Origin: Solen grandis
Lineage: Eukaryota; Mollusca; Bivalvia; Adapedonta; Solenidae
Direction: 5' to 3'
Assembly (NCBI GenBank): GCA_021229015.1
Contig: CM037781.1
Span: forward strand, 69,586,173 to 69,650,172
DNA: 64,000 nucleotides
Position 1 is the stretch's first letter. The number at the start of each line of letters is the position of its first letter. The notes under the pieces were generated by a model that worked only from the letters and a program-made list of their open reading frames with translations, was not told the DNA's origin and did no database searches. Position numbers and translations under genes: made by a program. This document shows, piece after piece, positions 1 through 11,929 of the stretch.

Positions 1-100
1 AAATGGTTCGTATGCATTTGAAAGGAATAGATATCTATAATCGTGTCGTTTCCCGTGTGGTTTTTACTCTTAAAAACGACTAACAAGTGTTTTTGATGTC

Positions 101-417
101 CCAATCGAGCTTGACAACAGCCGGGACCGGTTACTTCCGGTTTCTCATCTAATGAATAAAATGTAAGCGCTCATTGGTCAATCAAATACTGTGTAAGCAG
201 GTATGACTTCCCTGTACCTTCTTGTCCAACAATGATTACATTGCGCCCATTTTCGATCGCGTTGTTTATGCTATTCTGGACCTCCGTAACTTAATGAAGT
301 TTTCCCGGGAAATGTCAGTTTCGTTTACATTTTGATTGACCAATAAAAACTTACCTTTATATTCACTTCTAAAGAAACCGGAAATAGATTTCCCCGGCTG
401 TTGTCAAGCTCGATTGG
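101..417. repeat. Inverted repeat (foldback) with P-loop spacer
   Basis: Arms of about 86 bp at 101-186 and 331-417 are imperfect reverse complements: both carry the block CCAATCGAGCTTGACAACAG near the outside and TTGGTCAATCAAA near the inside. The 145-bp spacer encodes a P-loop fragment on the minus strand. The structure fits a small foldback transposon or an inverted duplication of an exon edge. No target duplication was identified. Confidence 0.6.
171..290 (-). pseudogene. P-loop NTPase fragment (39 codons)
   Basis: Read on the minus strand, the spacer of the inverted repeat gives an uninterrupted 39-codon stretch. It contains a Walker A motif, VGQEGTGKS, preceded by a typical hydrophobic strand (NVIIVG) and an alpha-helical lead-in. 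It ends at a TGA inside the left arm. No start codon or Walker B is seen, so this is an exon piece or captured gene fragment. The P-loop is visible; the parent family (a STAND- or helicase-type NTPase) cannot be told from 39 residues. Confidence 0.4.
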
Positions 418-644
418 AACAATATTATTAACGATATTATCGTTACAAGAGAAAAACTACCTTATTTACGTTTAGGATTTTCTGAATTTATTCATTTAAA
501 ACACAACCTGGTCTATTTTCAATGTTGAATTTCGTTACAAACGCGTTTATCCAAATTTGGTCTCAAAACAGTGTCCTCCCTTCCTATTTTTATGTTACCA
601 CTAAGTACGAAATGATTCGCCCCATGCAACTTCGAGTCCCAGTG

Positions 645-1005
645 ATATCAATCGACAAGATCAATCTATTGAACCGAATCATCAATGTATCGATCCGAGG
701 TAGCATTATATGATTTCATGATTATATTAAACAAACATTCCTTTTATGATTTCGTTTGAACCATGTATGGAAACATCTGTCCTTATATCACACCAATTTA
801 TCAATATATTGAACCAAAAATCAATATATGATACGGTTTCATCATTATATCAATCGACAACTTCGATGTATTGAAGCGAATCGTCAATGTATCAATCCAG
901 ATTAGTATCATATTCCATTATGACATTATATAAAACAAACATTCCTTTATATGATTCCAGTCGAACCATGTATGGAACCAACTATCCTTATATCACATTT
1001 CTTTT
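645..1005. repeat. Two-copy tandem duplication, about 202-bp unit
   Basis: The block starting ATATCAATCGACAA at 645 recurs at 847. Both copies run on through a TCAATGTATC.ATCC core, an AAACAAACATTCCTTT segment and a GAACCATGTATGGAA segment to a CCTTATATCAC end. The copies have diverged by scattered substitutions. The short open frames across it have no protein-like composition. The DNA between 430 and 1400 is otherwise AT-rich with nothing recognisable. Confidence 0.7.
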
Positions 1006-1399
1006 CATAATAAGATTTTGCTATATAGTCCTTTCTGTCAGGAATATTCGTGTTCAAATTAATGATTTGATGAAAATTTACTTAACTTTAAAAAAAATTT
1101 TTTAAATACATATCCAACAGCTTTTTCCTAATAATTTGTCTTAATAATATCAAAGATGCATAAAGTTCCAGTCAGCACCTTTTGCAAGTAGAGTACAATC
1201 ACTACTTATTGCAAACTAAGACTTAACAAATAATAGTATGACGTGCTTTTAGTAGGCCCTGTCGTGTTAATTTGATTGGCTAGCCCAACAGTCATACATT
1301 TGACCAAACAAGCTTCCTTTTTCTACAAGTGCCGTGATTACATTTACTTTAGATTTAAGTTTTAAATCAAACTCTTATCACATTCTTTATATATTGTTA

Positions 1400-2270
1400 A
1401 TTAAAGCGCTGAAGGCACTGGATTGTGTTTGTCTCAATTGAAACAATATTTGCCGAGATGTTTTTACAGATATCAAACTTAAATAGAATAATGGACTATT
1501 GTTTTAGATGTGCCTCCGTTTGATTTAGATATGAAAAGTGATATAAATCTTATAAACTGTTAAGAGAGTAAGAGTGGTGATGTGCTAATTGTTAGCATTC
1601 CATTCCATCTTTTCTTTTAACGACCTTGTTAACGCAAGGTTAAAGCGGGTTAATTACATTTGGTTTACTGGTATCACTTGAAAATTTGATCCCGTTTTTA
1701 GTTGTGTGTGATGTAGTCACTCACAACTATAATACCTACATTCTGGGCATCCGTTTCATTTCATTGAAAACCGAATAACCTCTTTTGTACGAATGATCAA
1801 ACAATTGAATAAAATTATACAGCACAGGAATGCTGAGATTCATCTTAAGTGTTGAAAACTCAATTGTAAGTAAAAATTGTGTGTGGCAAAAAAAGCAGAG
1901 AAGAACTAATTTCTCTATGATGTTGCGTAACTGTCACTTTACCATGCGGAATAGAATTTCGAGGTGGCTCGAAGGTGAATTTGGATTGTGGACGAGCAGG
2001 TTTTGGTCATTTAGTGGTGTCACAACGATCCATATAAAAAACTTAATGTCCGATATAAATCCGTGTAACTTACTAATAATCACATCAATCTAACGACCTC
2101 AGATACCTTCAGGGGTTATTTTGTGCACTTTATAGAATGGCCGAAACCTGTATATCGGCTTTTCTAAGTTTCTTAATGAGTAGCGAGCCACTGATATTTG
2201 ATATATACCTTATCCGATGTGACTGACGAGCATTAATTACCGGGGACATTTTGAAAATAAACAATGGAAA
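1400..2270 (+). repeat. Dispersed repeat, copy 1
   Basis: This stretch shares ordered blocks with 49320-50370: the GCGCTGAAGGCACTG..GTCTCAA opening, a GAGTAAGAGTGG..GCTAATTGTTA segment, a GTTAACGCAAGGTTAAAGCGG-like segment and the GTTGTG..TGACTACGTCAC..CACAACT palindrome near 1700. A later part (FGxVTT-like coding of no meaning, GGTTTTGGTCATTTAGTG) matches 11930-12450 in inverse orientation. It is a noncoding non-autonomous repeat whose ends are not defined. Confidence 0.5.
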
Positions 2271-2711
2271 GGTGCGAACGTCAATTAATTACTAAAATAG
2301 GTGGAGATAGCCGCTTACAGTTTATATAAATTGTTAATATTGCGTGTTTGTGCAGTTCAATCATAAAGGTGATGATTGTGGTATTTCGGATACGCTGATA
2401 CGTCAAAACATGGCGGTCATGTTTTTTTTTTGTCTGTTGCGATCTCGGGTGAACTTTTTTATTCTCTAGAAAAATATACTGTTTGTATCCAATCATCTTT
2501 CGGTCTGTGACATAATCAAGTGTTTTCTCTTCATCTATGACAAATCTTTTCATAAACTTTCATAACTTTATTTGATTATTAAGCTTATATTCACAAACAT
2601 TGTGAATAAGATAAGCAATACAAAATATACAAAAAATGCAATAATAATTTCACGCACACAGGGTAAACGGCCACACAATCATTCACTTTTCGGGCACAAA
2701 AAATTAATATT

Positions 2712-3012
2712 TTATATTCACATAGATAAACAAGTAATATAACTATACCATATACTAAACATTGAATCCCTTGAACAATTTCATCTTTCCCGAAAGCGAA
2801 ACTAAAAGATGAACAAGGGATACATATAAATAAAATTACATCATACATGCACAAACATACTTATATTCACATAGTTAAACAAGTAACTTACCATAACAAA
2901 CTTGAATCCCTTGACAATTTCTCTTTCCGAAAGCGAAACTAAAAGATGAACAAGGGGTACATATAAATGAAATTACATCATACATGCACAAATATACTTA
3001 TATTCACATAGA
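2712..3012. repeat. Two-copy tandem duplication, about 140-148-bp unit
   Basis: TATATTCACATAG occurs at the start, middle and end of the stretch (about 2712, 2861 and 2999). It is separated each time by the same text including CCGAAAGCGAAACTAAAAG and TACATCATACATGCACAAA. The copies differ by small indels. The region 2100-3480 contains no convincing gene. Confidence 0.7.
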
Positions 3013-3240
3013 GATGGATTAATTGATATACATATATACTTAAATATATAGTATGTAAATAACTAACAATGTAAATACATCATACATAATTGCATGGATA
3101 AAATACATGTGCACTTTTACCTACAATATGTGTCAGTGTAGTTTATTATGGAGCGAGGAGAATTAAAATAAACAAATTTGCTTTGTAGTAATAAGTCGCT
3201 TCCAAGAACTAGTATGGGGTGTTATAATCTCACATTCTAC

Positions 3241-3290
3241 CCCCCCCCCCCCCACACACACCACACACACACACACAACACAACATTTCC
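3241..3290 (+). repeat. Poly-C followed by (AC)n microsatellite
   Basis: About 13 C residues run into interrupted CA repeats. This is low-complexity DNA with no coding meaning. Confidence 0.9.
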
Positions 3291-3818
3291 TTACTAAAAC
3301 ATTTAATGATGAATATAAAGTTTACTCACTTTAAAATAAAACTATCATATGTGCAAATCAAACACGTTTAAAAAGTACATAAAGCTTGTGCGCATATATA
3401 GACATTTGTCTATATAATAATAGAGTTCTTATCTTAGAGATTTTACCTACCTATAAAGTTATCTATCATCATTCTTAAAATAATTCATTATTTTTTTAAT
3501 AAAAATGCATAGCTTTTCAAGTATAATAGAATTTTTGCTTGAAAGTAGCTGCAAAAATTTAAACATGCTTGGATTTTTTATGTAGTACTTGTTTATGTAT
3601 ATTTTTCGTATGCTTTCAAATAACGGACAGTTAAATAAAAAATGAAACTCATCCCCAAGTACAAGACATTGACTACATTTTCTTTCATTTATAGGTATGT
3701 TGGGCCATCTTCCCTTTTCTATGGGTAAATTATGGTTTCTTGTTAAAAAACGAATAAGATATTGAGTTTGATTATTTGATAAAATGTTAATATATTTACT
3801 ACTTTCATAGGTATTTTT

Positions 3819-4512
3819 TTAGTATTTGTATAAATCATTATTAGAAAGGTTTTTTATTTCAGACCCCCATTTTTGAATAAATATGTCTTTAATCTTTGTG
3901 TTTGCTGCTGCTATGAACCATTTATAGTTTGGCAAAAATTGACCATACCAAATACCAGAGAAGCCTAAGTTACACTGTGATGTCTCTATATATTTCATCC
4001 ATTCGGATTTTACAGATTCATGCAAGTATAGATTGTGTAATGTTAAATACATTTTTGATGATAGCTTGAGTATTTCATTATTACTATGTATATTCGTTAT
4101 TATTTTACTCCAGTATGACAAAGTTCGTTTCATAATATCTACTGAAAGAGGAGTAATGCCTAGTTCACCATAAATCATATTTGTTGGTGTTGATCGTTTA
4201 AGATTGCAGACATACTTGTAAAATCTTAGTTGTATTGTTTCCAATGATTTAATGTTTCCAAAGCCCCAAATTTCACTTGCGTACAACAGTATTGGTTTTA
4301 TAGTTTTTTTCAAAAAGTTCAATTTGTATCTTATAAGGAAGGGATAAAGTTTTGATTTGTTTTAGTAGTGAAAACATTGCTTTGTTTGCTTGCTCTGTTA
4401 TATAATCTTTAGTTTTTTTAAACTTCCGTTTTTTTTTTTTGAAAAATATTCCTAAGTATTTGTAATCGTTTACTACATCTAAAATTTCGTCACCTAATTT
4501 GAATTTATGCAT
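3819..4512 (-). pseudogene. LINE A RT thumb and C-terminal region
   Basis: Two overlapping frames (4273-4512 and 3819-4322) encode the typical LINE thumb text: DYKYLGIFFKKKKRKFK, then LYASEIWGFGNIKSLETIQ with its heptad-like helices. The join falls at an A/T homopolymer near 4310, so a one-base indel explains the break. Downstream, to about 3490, further frames contain the CCHC knuckle. Confidence 0.75.
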
Positions 4513-4912
4513 TTTTTATTTTTTCTATCTTTGCTAAAATCATAATTTTAGTTTTGCTTACATTGACATTCAGCTTCCATTTTTCACAATATTTTTTGAA
4601 CTCATTTAGTGCATTTTGTAGATAATTTTCGTTATAACTTATCAAGACAGTGTCGTCTGCATATAATAATAAGAATATCTTTAAAAATATCTTGCATTAT
4701 TTATTGTAGTGTCTTTATATACTCCATTTATACCATTGTTTTGTAAGAATGTGTCTAGATCATTTAGGAATAAATTAAATAAAAATGGCGAAAGGTTTTC
4801 TCCTTGTCTTACTCCGATATAGCTATTAAAATATGATGTTTCTCCCTTATTGGTTTTAACTTTAGACTTAATATTTTCATATAGATTATATATAACGTTA
4901 AAACATTTTCCG

Positions 4913-5333
4913 TTAATTCTTTCTTTTTTTAAATTTTTGCCAGAGGCCTGTTCTCCATACGGTATCGAATGCTTGTTTGAAATCTATAAAACAACAGAAT
5001 AATTTCTTTTTATCAGAGTTAACAATATCTATAAGACTTTTAAGAATAAATAAGTTATCAGTTGTTGATAAGTTTTTTTCTAAACCCTGATTGAACTTCA
5101 TGTATAGTATTGTATTTGCTGGCGTAATCATTTAATCTTTTGTTTATTATACTTGTAAATAATGTTCCCAGACAGTTAAGTAATGTTATAGGCCTATAGT
5201 TTTCTGCCGATTTTGGATCACCCTTGTTTTTATATATTGGTTTAATAATACCTATTGTCCAGTTCTCCGGTATGATACCATGGTCAAATATTAAATTGAA
5301 TAGTTTTTCATATACTGGTAAAAGTAAATGCAT
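4913..5333 (-). pseudogene. LINE A RT palm segments
   Basis: Two overlapping frames (5058-5333 and 4913-5131) carry consecutive RT motifs: NWTIGIIKPIYKNKGD with AENYRPITLLN, then CCFIDFKQAFDTVW containing the first catalytic Asp. A one-base shift lies near 5080, close to a run of T. The remaining palm, with the YADD box, follows in further frames at 4513-4912. Confidence 0.75.
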
Positions 5334-6237
5334 GCGCTGAATTTTTTATTTGTTCATTTATGATGTTATCTACTCCAGGAGCTTTGTTATTTTGTAGATT
5401 TTTAATTGCTGTTAAGATTTCTTCCTGTGTGATTGGTACATTAATTTCATTGTTTATTTCGTCCTCAGTGTCAGCTCTCATTTTCCCTTGATCTTCTTCG
5501 TTCTCATTATAATTTTCATTTACGCTTTTGAAGAATTCATATAGATCAGACAATGGTGCTGTTTCTTCAGATATTTTATTTTTTGTATTTAATAATTTCC
5601 AGTACTTCCTGGTGTCAGTGTTTTTACATTGTCGTATTCTGTCTACTTTCTTATTTTTGAAAGAAATTTTAGCTTTATGTAATGCATTTTTATAATTCTG
5701 GCTTACAGTTTTTAACATATTTTTAAAGAATGGTGTTTTATACTTGTTATATGTTTTCCTCGTCTTATGATATATATCTCTTTGTTTTCTGCACATTTTA
5801 TCAAACCAGGGAAATTTAGATGCTTTTGTAGGATTGCTTAAGTTTTGCGAGGTGTTGTTACTCACTCTTCCGAATGTTTTTTCTGAACATTCGTGTAATA
5901 TATTTTCTAATTTCGAAACTACTGAGTCAATATTATTTTTGTTACATATATTTTCGTTAGTCAATGTTGTAAGGCCTGTTGTTACTTCCTCTATTTTGAC
6001 TGTATCAAGATTGCTTATAAATAAATCAGCTTTTTTGTTATCCCAGTTTTTTGTGATCGTCGGTTTAACATACTCTGATTTATTTTGGCTTTCCTTTGTT
6101 TTAGTGTTTAATTTCAAACTAATTGGACAGTGTATGTCGGAAAATAGGTAACAAAAGTCATGTACATGGAAATAATTTATATGCTTAAAGACATATGAAG
6201 TAGACAGGAAATAGTCTACAGTGCTGGCCCCCTGCAT
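5308..6237 (-). pseudogene. LINE A endonuclease end, linker and RT N-terminus
   Basis: This is a 309-codon open stretch. Its first 60 codons hold the end of the APE endonuclease (TVDYF; SDIHCPISL, whose His is the catalytic base of this fold). A Lys-rich linker follows, and the last part carries the RT finger motif NNKAPGVDNI. It overlaps the next piece (5058-5333) in another frame, which carries the NYRPI motif. It needs frame changes on both sides to make a polyprotein, so it is a broken ORF2 segment rather than a gene. Confidence 0.75.
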
Positions 6238-6625
6238 CTAGGAGAGGAAGATTGTTGCCCTAATCTGCCATTGATAATAAATATATTATTTCTTTTACAA
6301 AATTCGATTAATTGTCTCCCATAGTAATTTACATTGTCGTCAGCTTGATTTCTCTTGCAAAGGGATATTACATATACTGAAGTTATTAAATATGTGCTCT
6401 TCGTCAGAAAATAGATCAAAAGAATTGCTTACATTTTGATTAATAATCTGTTCATCAAAGTTGGTGAAGTCACACAAATTTCACATCTTGAATTAAAATC
6501 TCCAAACAGAAGCACATGCTTGCTGTCTTGACAGTATCGATAGAGTTCATTCTGTATCTCAAAATATGGATCACGGCTCCAATCTGGACTTTGTGTGTTT
6601 CTTTGTTGGTGCAATTTTCTGAGAA

Positions 6626-7672
6626 GTGTACATGGGGAAATCAAAACACAAAGGCGCCAACAAAAGGACTCACTCTGATAGTTCACCGGGTGGGGTAAGT
6701 GACTTGGCTCAGAAACGCTTTAATTTAGAAACAAACACGACTAATATGATGAATCCGTGTGCCAGTTCCCCACAACCCGGTAATCCACCGCATTTCTCCC
6801 CATTCCCGACGACTCCAAGTGGATATTACACCCCTCCCATCTACGCCGCACAGTCACCCGTCGGCCATGATAGTCAATTCCAGTCACTTGTTCTCGATAA
6901 GCTTGGGGCCCTTGATCGCCGTCTCTCAAAACTCGACTCGATCGAGAAACAGATGACCGAAGTGTCCCAGAAAGTGACCTCACTCGACACGCGCATCACC
7001 TTCCTTGAACAAGCAAGCCGAGACACGAACTCGAAACTTACTGATATAGAATCCAGTCGATAAGCCGATTCTGAATTTTGTCAAGATATTCTGTCTAAAC
7101 AAACTGATATAAGTAAATCACTTCATGAACAAAATAGGTCCCTGTCACAATTGTCTTCTGAATGCAATCGATTGCGTAAAGCCAACGCTGAGCTTGAGCA
7201 GGGTCTTCTAGATCTGCAGAGCCGTTCCATGAGAGACAATCTTCTGTTGTTTTTTTTGGTTTTCATGAACTGTCATCAAATGATGATCGGCGGCAGGAAG
7301 ATTGTCGCGATACAGTACTCAAGTTCTGTGCTGACAAGTTGAGTATCCCAGATGTAAACAAACTTGTCATCAGTCGAGCACATCGTGTTGGTGCCTTTAC
7401 ACATGGGAAAACACGCCCTATTGTTGTTAATTTCAGCCACACGCCTGACAAGATGCTCGTGAAGCAACGTGCCTATGAAGTCCGTGATCCACAAATTCGT
7501 GTTGGAGATCCATTTTCTAAAGGTCATCCAAAACAGACGCAAACAACTTATTCCCGTGCTTGAGAAAGCAAAAGCCGACGGTAAAACGGCCCGATTAGCT
7601 CATGATAAACTCTATATCAACGGTAAAATGTATACTGTTGATACAGTATCGTCCTCCGGTTATGTTGACTAG
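6626..7672 (+). pseudogene. LINE B ORF1 (coiled coil and L1-ORF1p-like RNA-binding domain), broken
   Basis: The frame opens at ATG 6626 with a basic, Pro/Ser-rich N-terminus. A coiled coil follows (LDRRLSKLDSIEKQ and on). It is interrupted by TAA at 7061-7063 but stays open in the same frame through a second coiled coil (RKANAELEQGLLDLQ). A frame change at the 8-T run near 7250 leads into an RRM-like segment with ISRAHRVGAFTHGKTRPI, then a C-terminal domain (RKQLIPVLEKAKADGKTA). This order (coiled coil, RRM, C-terminal domain) is that of L1-type ORF1 proteins, which form trimeric RNA chaperones. It ends at TAG 7670-7672, six codons before ORF2. Confidence 0.7.
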
Positions 7673-7690
7673 GCCAGCAGTCAGAAACAG

Positions 7691-10600
7691 TTGTCATGTC
7701 GGCTATGGAATGTGCAAGGTTTAGAATCCAAATTAAATGACAATGACTTTCTTTCGTTTATTTCAAGCTATGACATACTCCTCCTTACTGAGACGTGGTC
7801 TGGTAACTCGTCCAACGTAAATATTGAAGGTTACTATTGTTTTGACTGTCCTCGTCCATCTGCAAGTTCACGTGCCAAGCGTAATAGTGGTGGTGTGGTC
7901 GTTTACTTTAAGGCAGAATACAAGAATCTGATTGAACTTGTAAATGTGAATAAAAATGGCATTTTGTGGTTCAAGTTTATAAAGGAAAACCGTAATTTTA
8001 TCAAAGACAGGTATTTTTGTATTTGTTATATTCCTCCCGAAGACTCAAAAATGTATACAAAAATTAACTCAACTCTGTATGATTTCGATTTTTTTGATTG
8101 CCTAAATGATGATATTTGCAGGTACTCAGCTTGCGGTGATGTTTTTATAATGGGAGATTTAAACGCTCGGACCGGTAACAGGCTTGACTATGTTGAAAAC
8201 GTTAATCTCGACAGATATGTAAACTTGCCTTTAATTTGTACTGACGGGTACACTATACCTGTACGTTGTTCGCATGACTTGCACGTAAATAAGTTTGGTT
8301 GTAACTTATTGGAGTTATGTAAACGAAACAATCTATTTATAGTGAATGGTCGTCTTGAGCCAGGGCAGTATACTTATCATTTTGTACATAAAGGAAAGCC
8401 TGTTTCCAGTTTAATCGATTACTTGTTAACTGATCGCAAGAACTTTTCTACCATCAACCATATGCGTGTGCTTGACATCAAGGAATTTTCTGATCATTGT
8501 CCTGTTGAATTTTCTTTTGATGTTAATTATTCATTTAATGCTATTACTAATGCTAATGACAGACACCGATTGTCTTGGACAAGCAACAGTGAAATGTTCT
8601 TGCAGTCAGTTAATAGCTCAATAAATGCCTTTGACGCTGTTATTAACCAATTAATTAATGGTGAAATACAGCTTAATGAATGCATTGATATCTTATCACA
8701 GCGTATCCATGATATATCATTTTCTTGTTTTGGTAAGAAACCACATATAAACCGAAATAATAATACATTTAGAAAGCATGTGTTCAAATGGTTTAACAAT
8801 GCATGTCGAATTGCCAAAAAGAACTTTTATGATGCAAAACGTACATTTCAAAATAATCCAACCAAGGAAAATAAAATATTGTTCTTAGATATGAAAACAA
8901 AATATAATAAAGTAAAAAGAAATGCTAAACATAGATTCTCTTGTGAAGAAAAACGTTTGTTAACTGATATGTGTAAATATACTCCTAGAAAATTCTGGAA
9001 ATACATTAGCAAATTTAGGAGGAAAGGAGACACACAAAATGACATTGACATTGATTCGCTTTTCAACCATTTCTCAGCAAATAGTGATATTTCTAAATCA
9101 AGTTTTTTATCTAATGATTACGAATATACACCCAGGGATGAACCATTGAATATTGATTCTCTAGATTGTCCATTTACTGTCGAGGAAATTAGCAAAATAA
9201 TCTCTAGTCTTAATCGGAATAAAAGTCCTGATCTTGATGATAATGTAGCTGATTTTTTCATCGATGCAAAAGAATTATTAGCTCCTCGTTTGTGTTTACT
9301 CTTTAATCATATTTACGAAAAAGGTGTCCATCCAGACAAATGGTTAAAAGGTTACATAGTCCCAATTCATAAAAAAGGTGATAAACATGTTGCGGCAAAT
9401 TACAGGGGTATAACAATGATCAATTGTATGCCTAAAATCTTTTCTTTGGCATTGCGCAACAGGTTAAACAAGTGGTCCGAAAATACAAACATTTTTTCCG
9501 ACGCTCAGTTTGGTTTTCGTGATGGTCGCTCTACTTCCGACGCCGTGTTTATATTACACTCAATTATACAGAAGGTTTTGTCGAAGAAAAGTAAATTATG
9601 GTGTGTGTTTATCGATTATGAGCGTGCCTTCGACACTGTTATTCATGACGCACTATGGTATAAACTGATAAACACTGGCGTTAGTTGTAAAATGATCACC
9701 TTGTTGAAATCTATGTATAACAATATCATGTCTTGTGTCAAATTATCGCGTAGTGATACAATGTCTGACTTTTTTGACGTCTCGGTTGGTTTGAAGCAGG
9801 GTGACCCGCTTTCTCCTATTCTATTTTTACTATTTATTAACGATATAAAGTCTGCTATTGATATGAATGCCATGACAGACAGAGATATTGAGCTTCTGTC
9901 TACATACTTACTTTTATTTGCCGATGATATTGTGTTATTCACCACTGATCCTTTAAGTCTCCAAGCCCAATTAAATAATATTCATGATTACTCATGTAAA
10001 TGGGGTTTAAAGATAAATGTAAAAAAGACTAAACTCTGTATATTTGAAAAAAGAAAACAACAACATTGTGATATCTTTATTAATAATGATCAGATTGAAA
10101 GAGTTGACGAATTCTCATACCTTGGTACTAAATTTAATTATACTGGTTCTATGACTCAAGCTATCAAGTCACTCTCAGATCAGGCTCTTAAAGCTTACCA
10201 TAACATTCTTTACTTGTTTGATAGAGTCAATTTTTTAAAACCAAATTAATTTTGATACAATGGTTGTTCCTATTCTTTTATACAATTCTGAAGTTTGGGG
10301 ATACCCCTCTATTAACTATCTTAATTCTTGGTGTCAAAAAACAAACAAATACGGATGCAGTATATGCTGAACTAGACCGTGTCCCTCTAAGTTTAATAGC
10401 AAAAGAAAGATCTCTTAAGTTTCTTCTAAAGGTATTAAGTAATATTGATTCACCATTATACACCATATATCTTGAACAGTGTAATTTAAATAATTCTTGT
10501 TGGGCATCTAAAATTAATTCCATTGTTGATCATTTAGGATATTCACATGTACGTCTATTTTATCAACCATTTAATATTAATCATACATTTGTTTTGATGA

Positions 10601-11061
10601 AAAACACACTGAGAGACCAATTCAAACAGGATTGGTACTCCAGAGTGATTAACAGTCCAAAATTGTTTTATTATTCCAAGTTTAAATCAGATTTTGAATT
10701 TGAAAATTATTTTAAGTACCTTTCAAATGAAACACAGAGAAAACAGTTAACCCGCTTTAGACTTAGTTCTCAGGATTTAGAAATTGAGACAGGGAGGTAC
10801 AACCAAATAAATCGAGATGAGAGACTATGTAAAGTTTGTAACATGAATGTACCTGAAACTGAATTTCATTTTCTTTTATGCTGTCCATTATATCGGAATT
10901 TAAGAAATCAGTTTCTAGGAAAAATAAGATGGCCCACACTGCAAAAGTTTAAAAGTATTATGTCTACAAAAAGTAAGAGAGTAATTTTAAATCTAACAAA
11001 ATATATTCAAAATTCTTTTCAACGAAGAAATGAAACCCTTGCATTAAAGACAACAACATAA
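7691..11061 (+). pseudogene. LINE B ORF2: APE endonuclease, reverse transcriptase, CCHC; two late frameshifts
   Basis: The first 852 codons (7691-10249) are open. The endonuclease shows WNVQGL, LLTETW (catalytic Glu), GDLNAR (Asp) and FSDHCPVEF (His). The RT follows with GYIVPIHKKGD and ANYRGITMIN, FIDYERAFDT, GLKQGDPLSPILF and FADDIVLF. The frame then shifts near 10245 and again near 10320. The final part, to 11061, has a zinc knuckle (LCKVCNMNVPETEFHFLLCC). There is no ATG before the first endonuclease motif: the frame begins right after the ORF1 TAG with a TTG-starting stretch. The protein would nick target DNA and prime reverse transcription from it. The copy as present cannot make the C-terminal part without frame correction. 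Confidence 0.85.
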
Positions 11062-11519
11062 CTGTTTCTTTTTTGATATATGATATTATATTCATAATAT
11101 ATGATATTATGTAAATGTGATTTGTTGCATGTTTTTTTTCATAGAATATTTAGTTGTGTAATTTATAATATTGTTTATTTATCGCAGTTAAACGAATAGT
11201 TGCATTTATATTAATTGCCATGTTTGTAATGTTTGAATGTAATTAACCAAAGGCAATGTATTGCTGACTTATGCCAATAAACTTTTGAAACTTTGGTAAA
11301 GGAAATTTTAAACAAGTGTAACAAGCAGACCATGATTACATCATTTTTGATGTAACGTTGATACATATAGTTACTTGTGGTTTAGTCAGACATGATGAAA
11401 ATGTTCATGTATGCAGAAAAAATGAATATTATAATTGGTAAATTAAGTATTAATTATCCATTGCTGTTTTCAAGACGGCGTTTATATTGGGCACATGTAG
11501 TCGCTCGTGATTTAGTAAG

Positions 11520-11562
11520 ACCTGATAAATGTACATGTATGTATGTATGTATGTATGTATGT
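11520..11562 (+). repeat. (ATGT)n microsatellite
   Basis: There are seven to eight tandem TATG units. Flanking DNA from 11300 to 11700 is AT-rich and noncoding. Confidence 0.9.
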
Positions 11563-11929
11563 TATTGACGTATGCATTGATTATCTATGTATCGAAATAA
11601 TTTATGCAAAAGAAGATTAAAGATGTGAAATAAAAATTGATTATCTCATTTACATTACTTAATCACAACATATTTTATACGTTCACTGCATGAAAAAAGT
11701 GGGTGGGATGGGTTTTTTGTCTCAATGATCGACGTGATTTGGGTTATTCGAATACATGCCTTACTCGAAATAAAACGCTGATCCCAGGGATTTCGAATAG
11801 CCGAGGTTCGACTGTAATTGCGACAATCTTGTTTTCTCAGCGATATCAGAGCTTTGAAATTTCTCAGTATTTTATCTATCGCGGTACAGTTGAAATTATT
11901 AAACAAATTTGCTACGAAGGCCGGTGGCT

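Larger units (their letters stand above)
3490..6625 (-). mobile_element. LINE A: APE-type non-LTR retrotransposon, 5'-truncated and frameshifted
   Basis: Minus-strand pieces in order encode an APE endonuclease remnant (GDFNSR near 6500, TVDYF and SDIHCPI near 6150-6210), a spacer, reverse transcriptase (KPIYKNKGDPKSAENYRPI near 5260, FIDFKQAFDTVW near 4990, YADDTVL at 4642-4662) and a thumb. A C-terminal CCHC knuckle (CSQCLVLGDEFHFLFNC) lies around 3620-3690. At least six frame changes separate the pieces, so the copy is dead. The N-terminal endonuclease part is missing: its reading stops where the plus-strand LINE B begins at 6626. The C-terminal knuckle resembles that of LINE B, so the two may belong to one clade. 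Assignment to a named clade is not possible from here. Confidence 0.85.
6626..11300 (+). mobile_element. LINE B: near full-length two-ORF non-LTR retrotransposon
   Basis: ORF1 (coiled coil plus L1-type RNA-binding region) is followed by ORF2 (APE endonuclease, RT, CCHC) and a short 3' UTR. The UTR ends near AATAAACTTTTGAAACTTTGG at about 11277-11297, with no long poly-A. The 5' end coincides with the ORF1 start and abuts LINE A head-to-head, so the 5' UTR is missing. ORF1 has an in-frame TAA and a frameshift; ORF2 has two small frameshifts in its C-terminal part. The long intact 852-codon stretch indicates a fairly young copy. Confidence 0.85.

Noticed and set aside
6741..6983. Antisense frames inside LINE B ORF1
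   Set aside because: They are shadows of the plus-strand ORF1, with no protein-like features.
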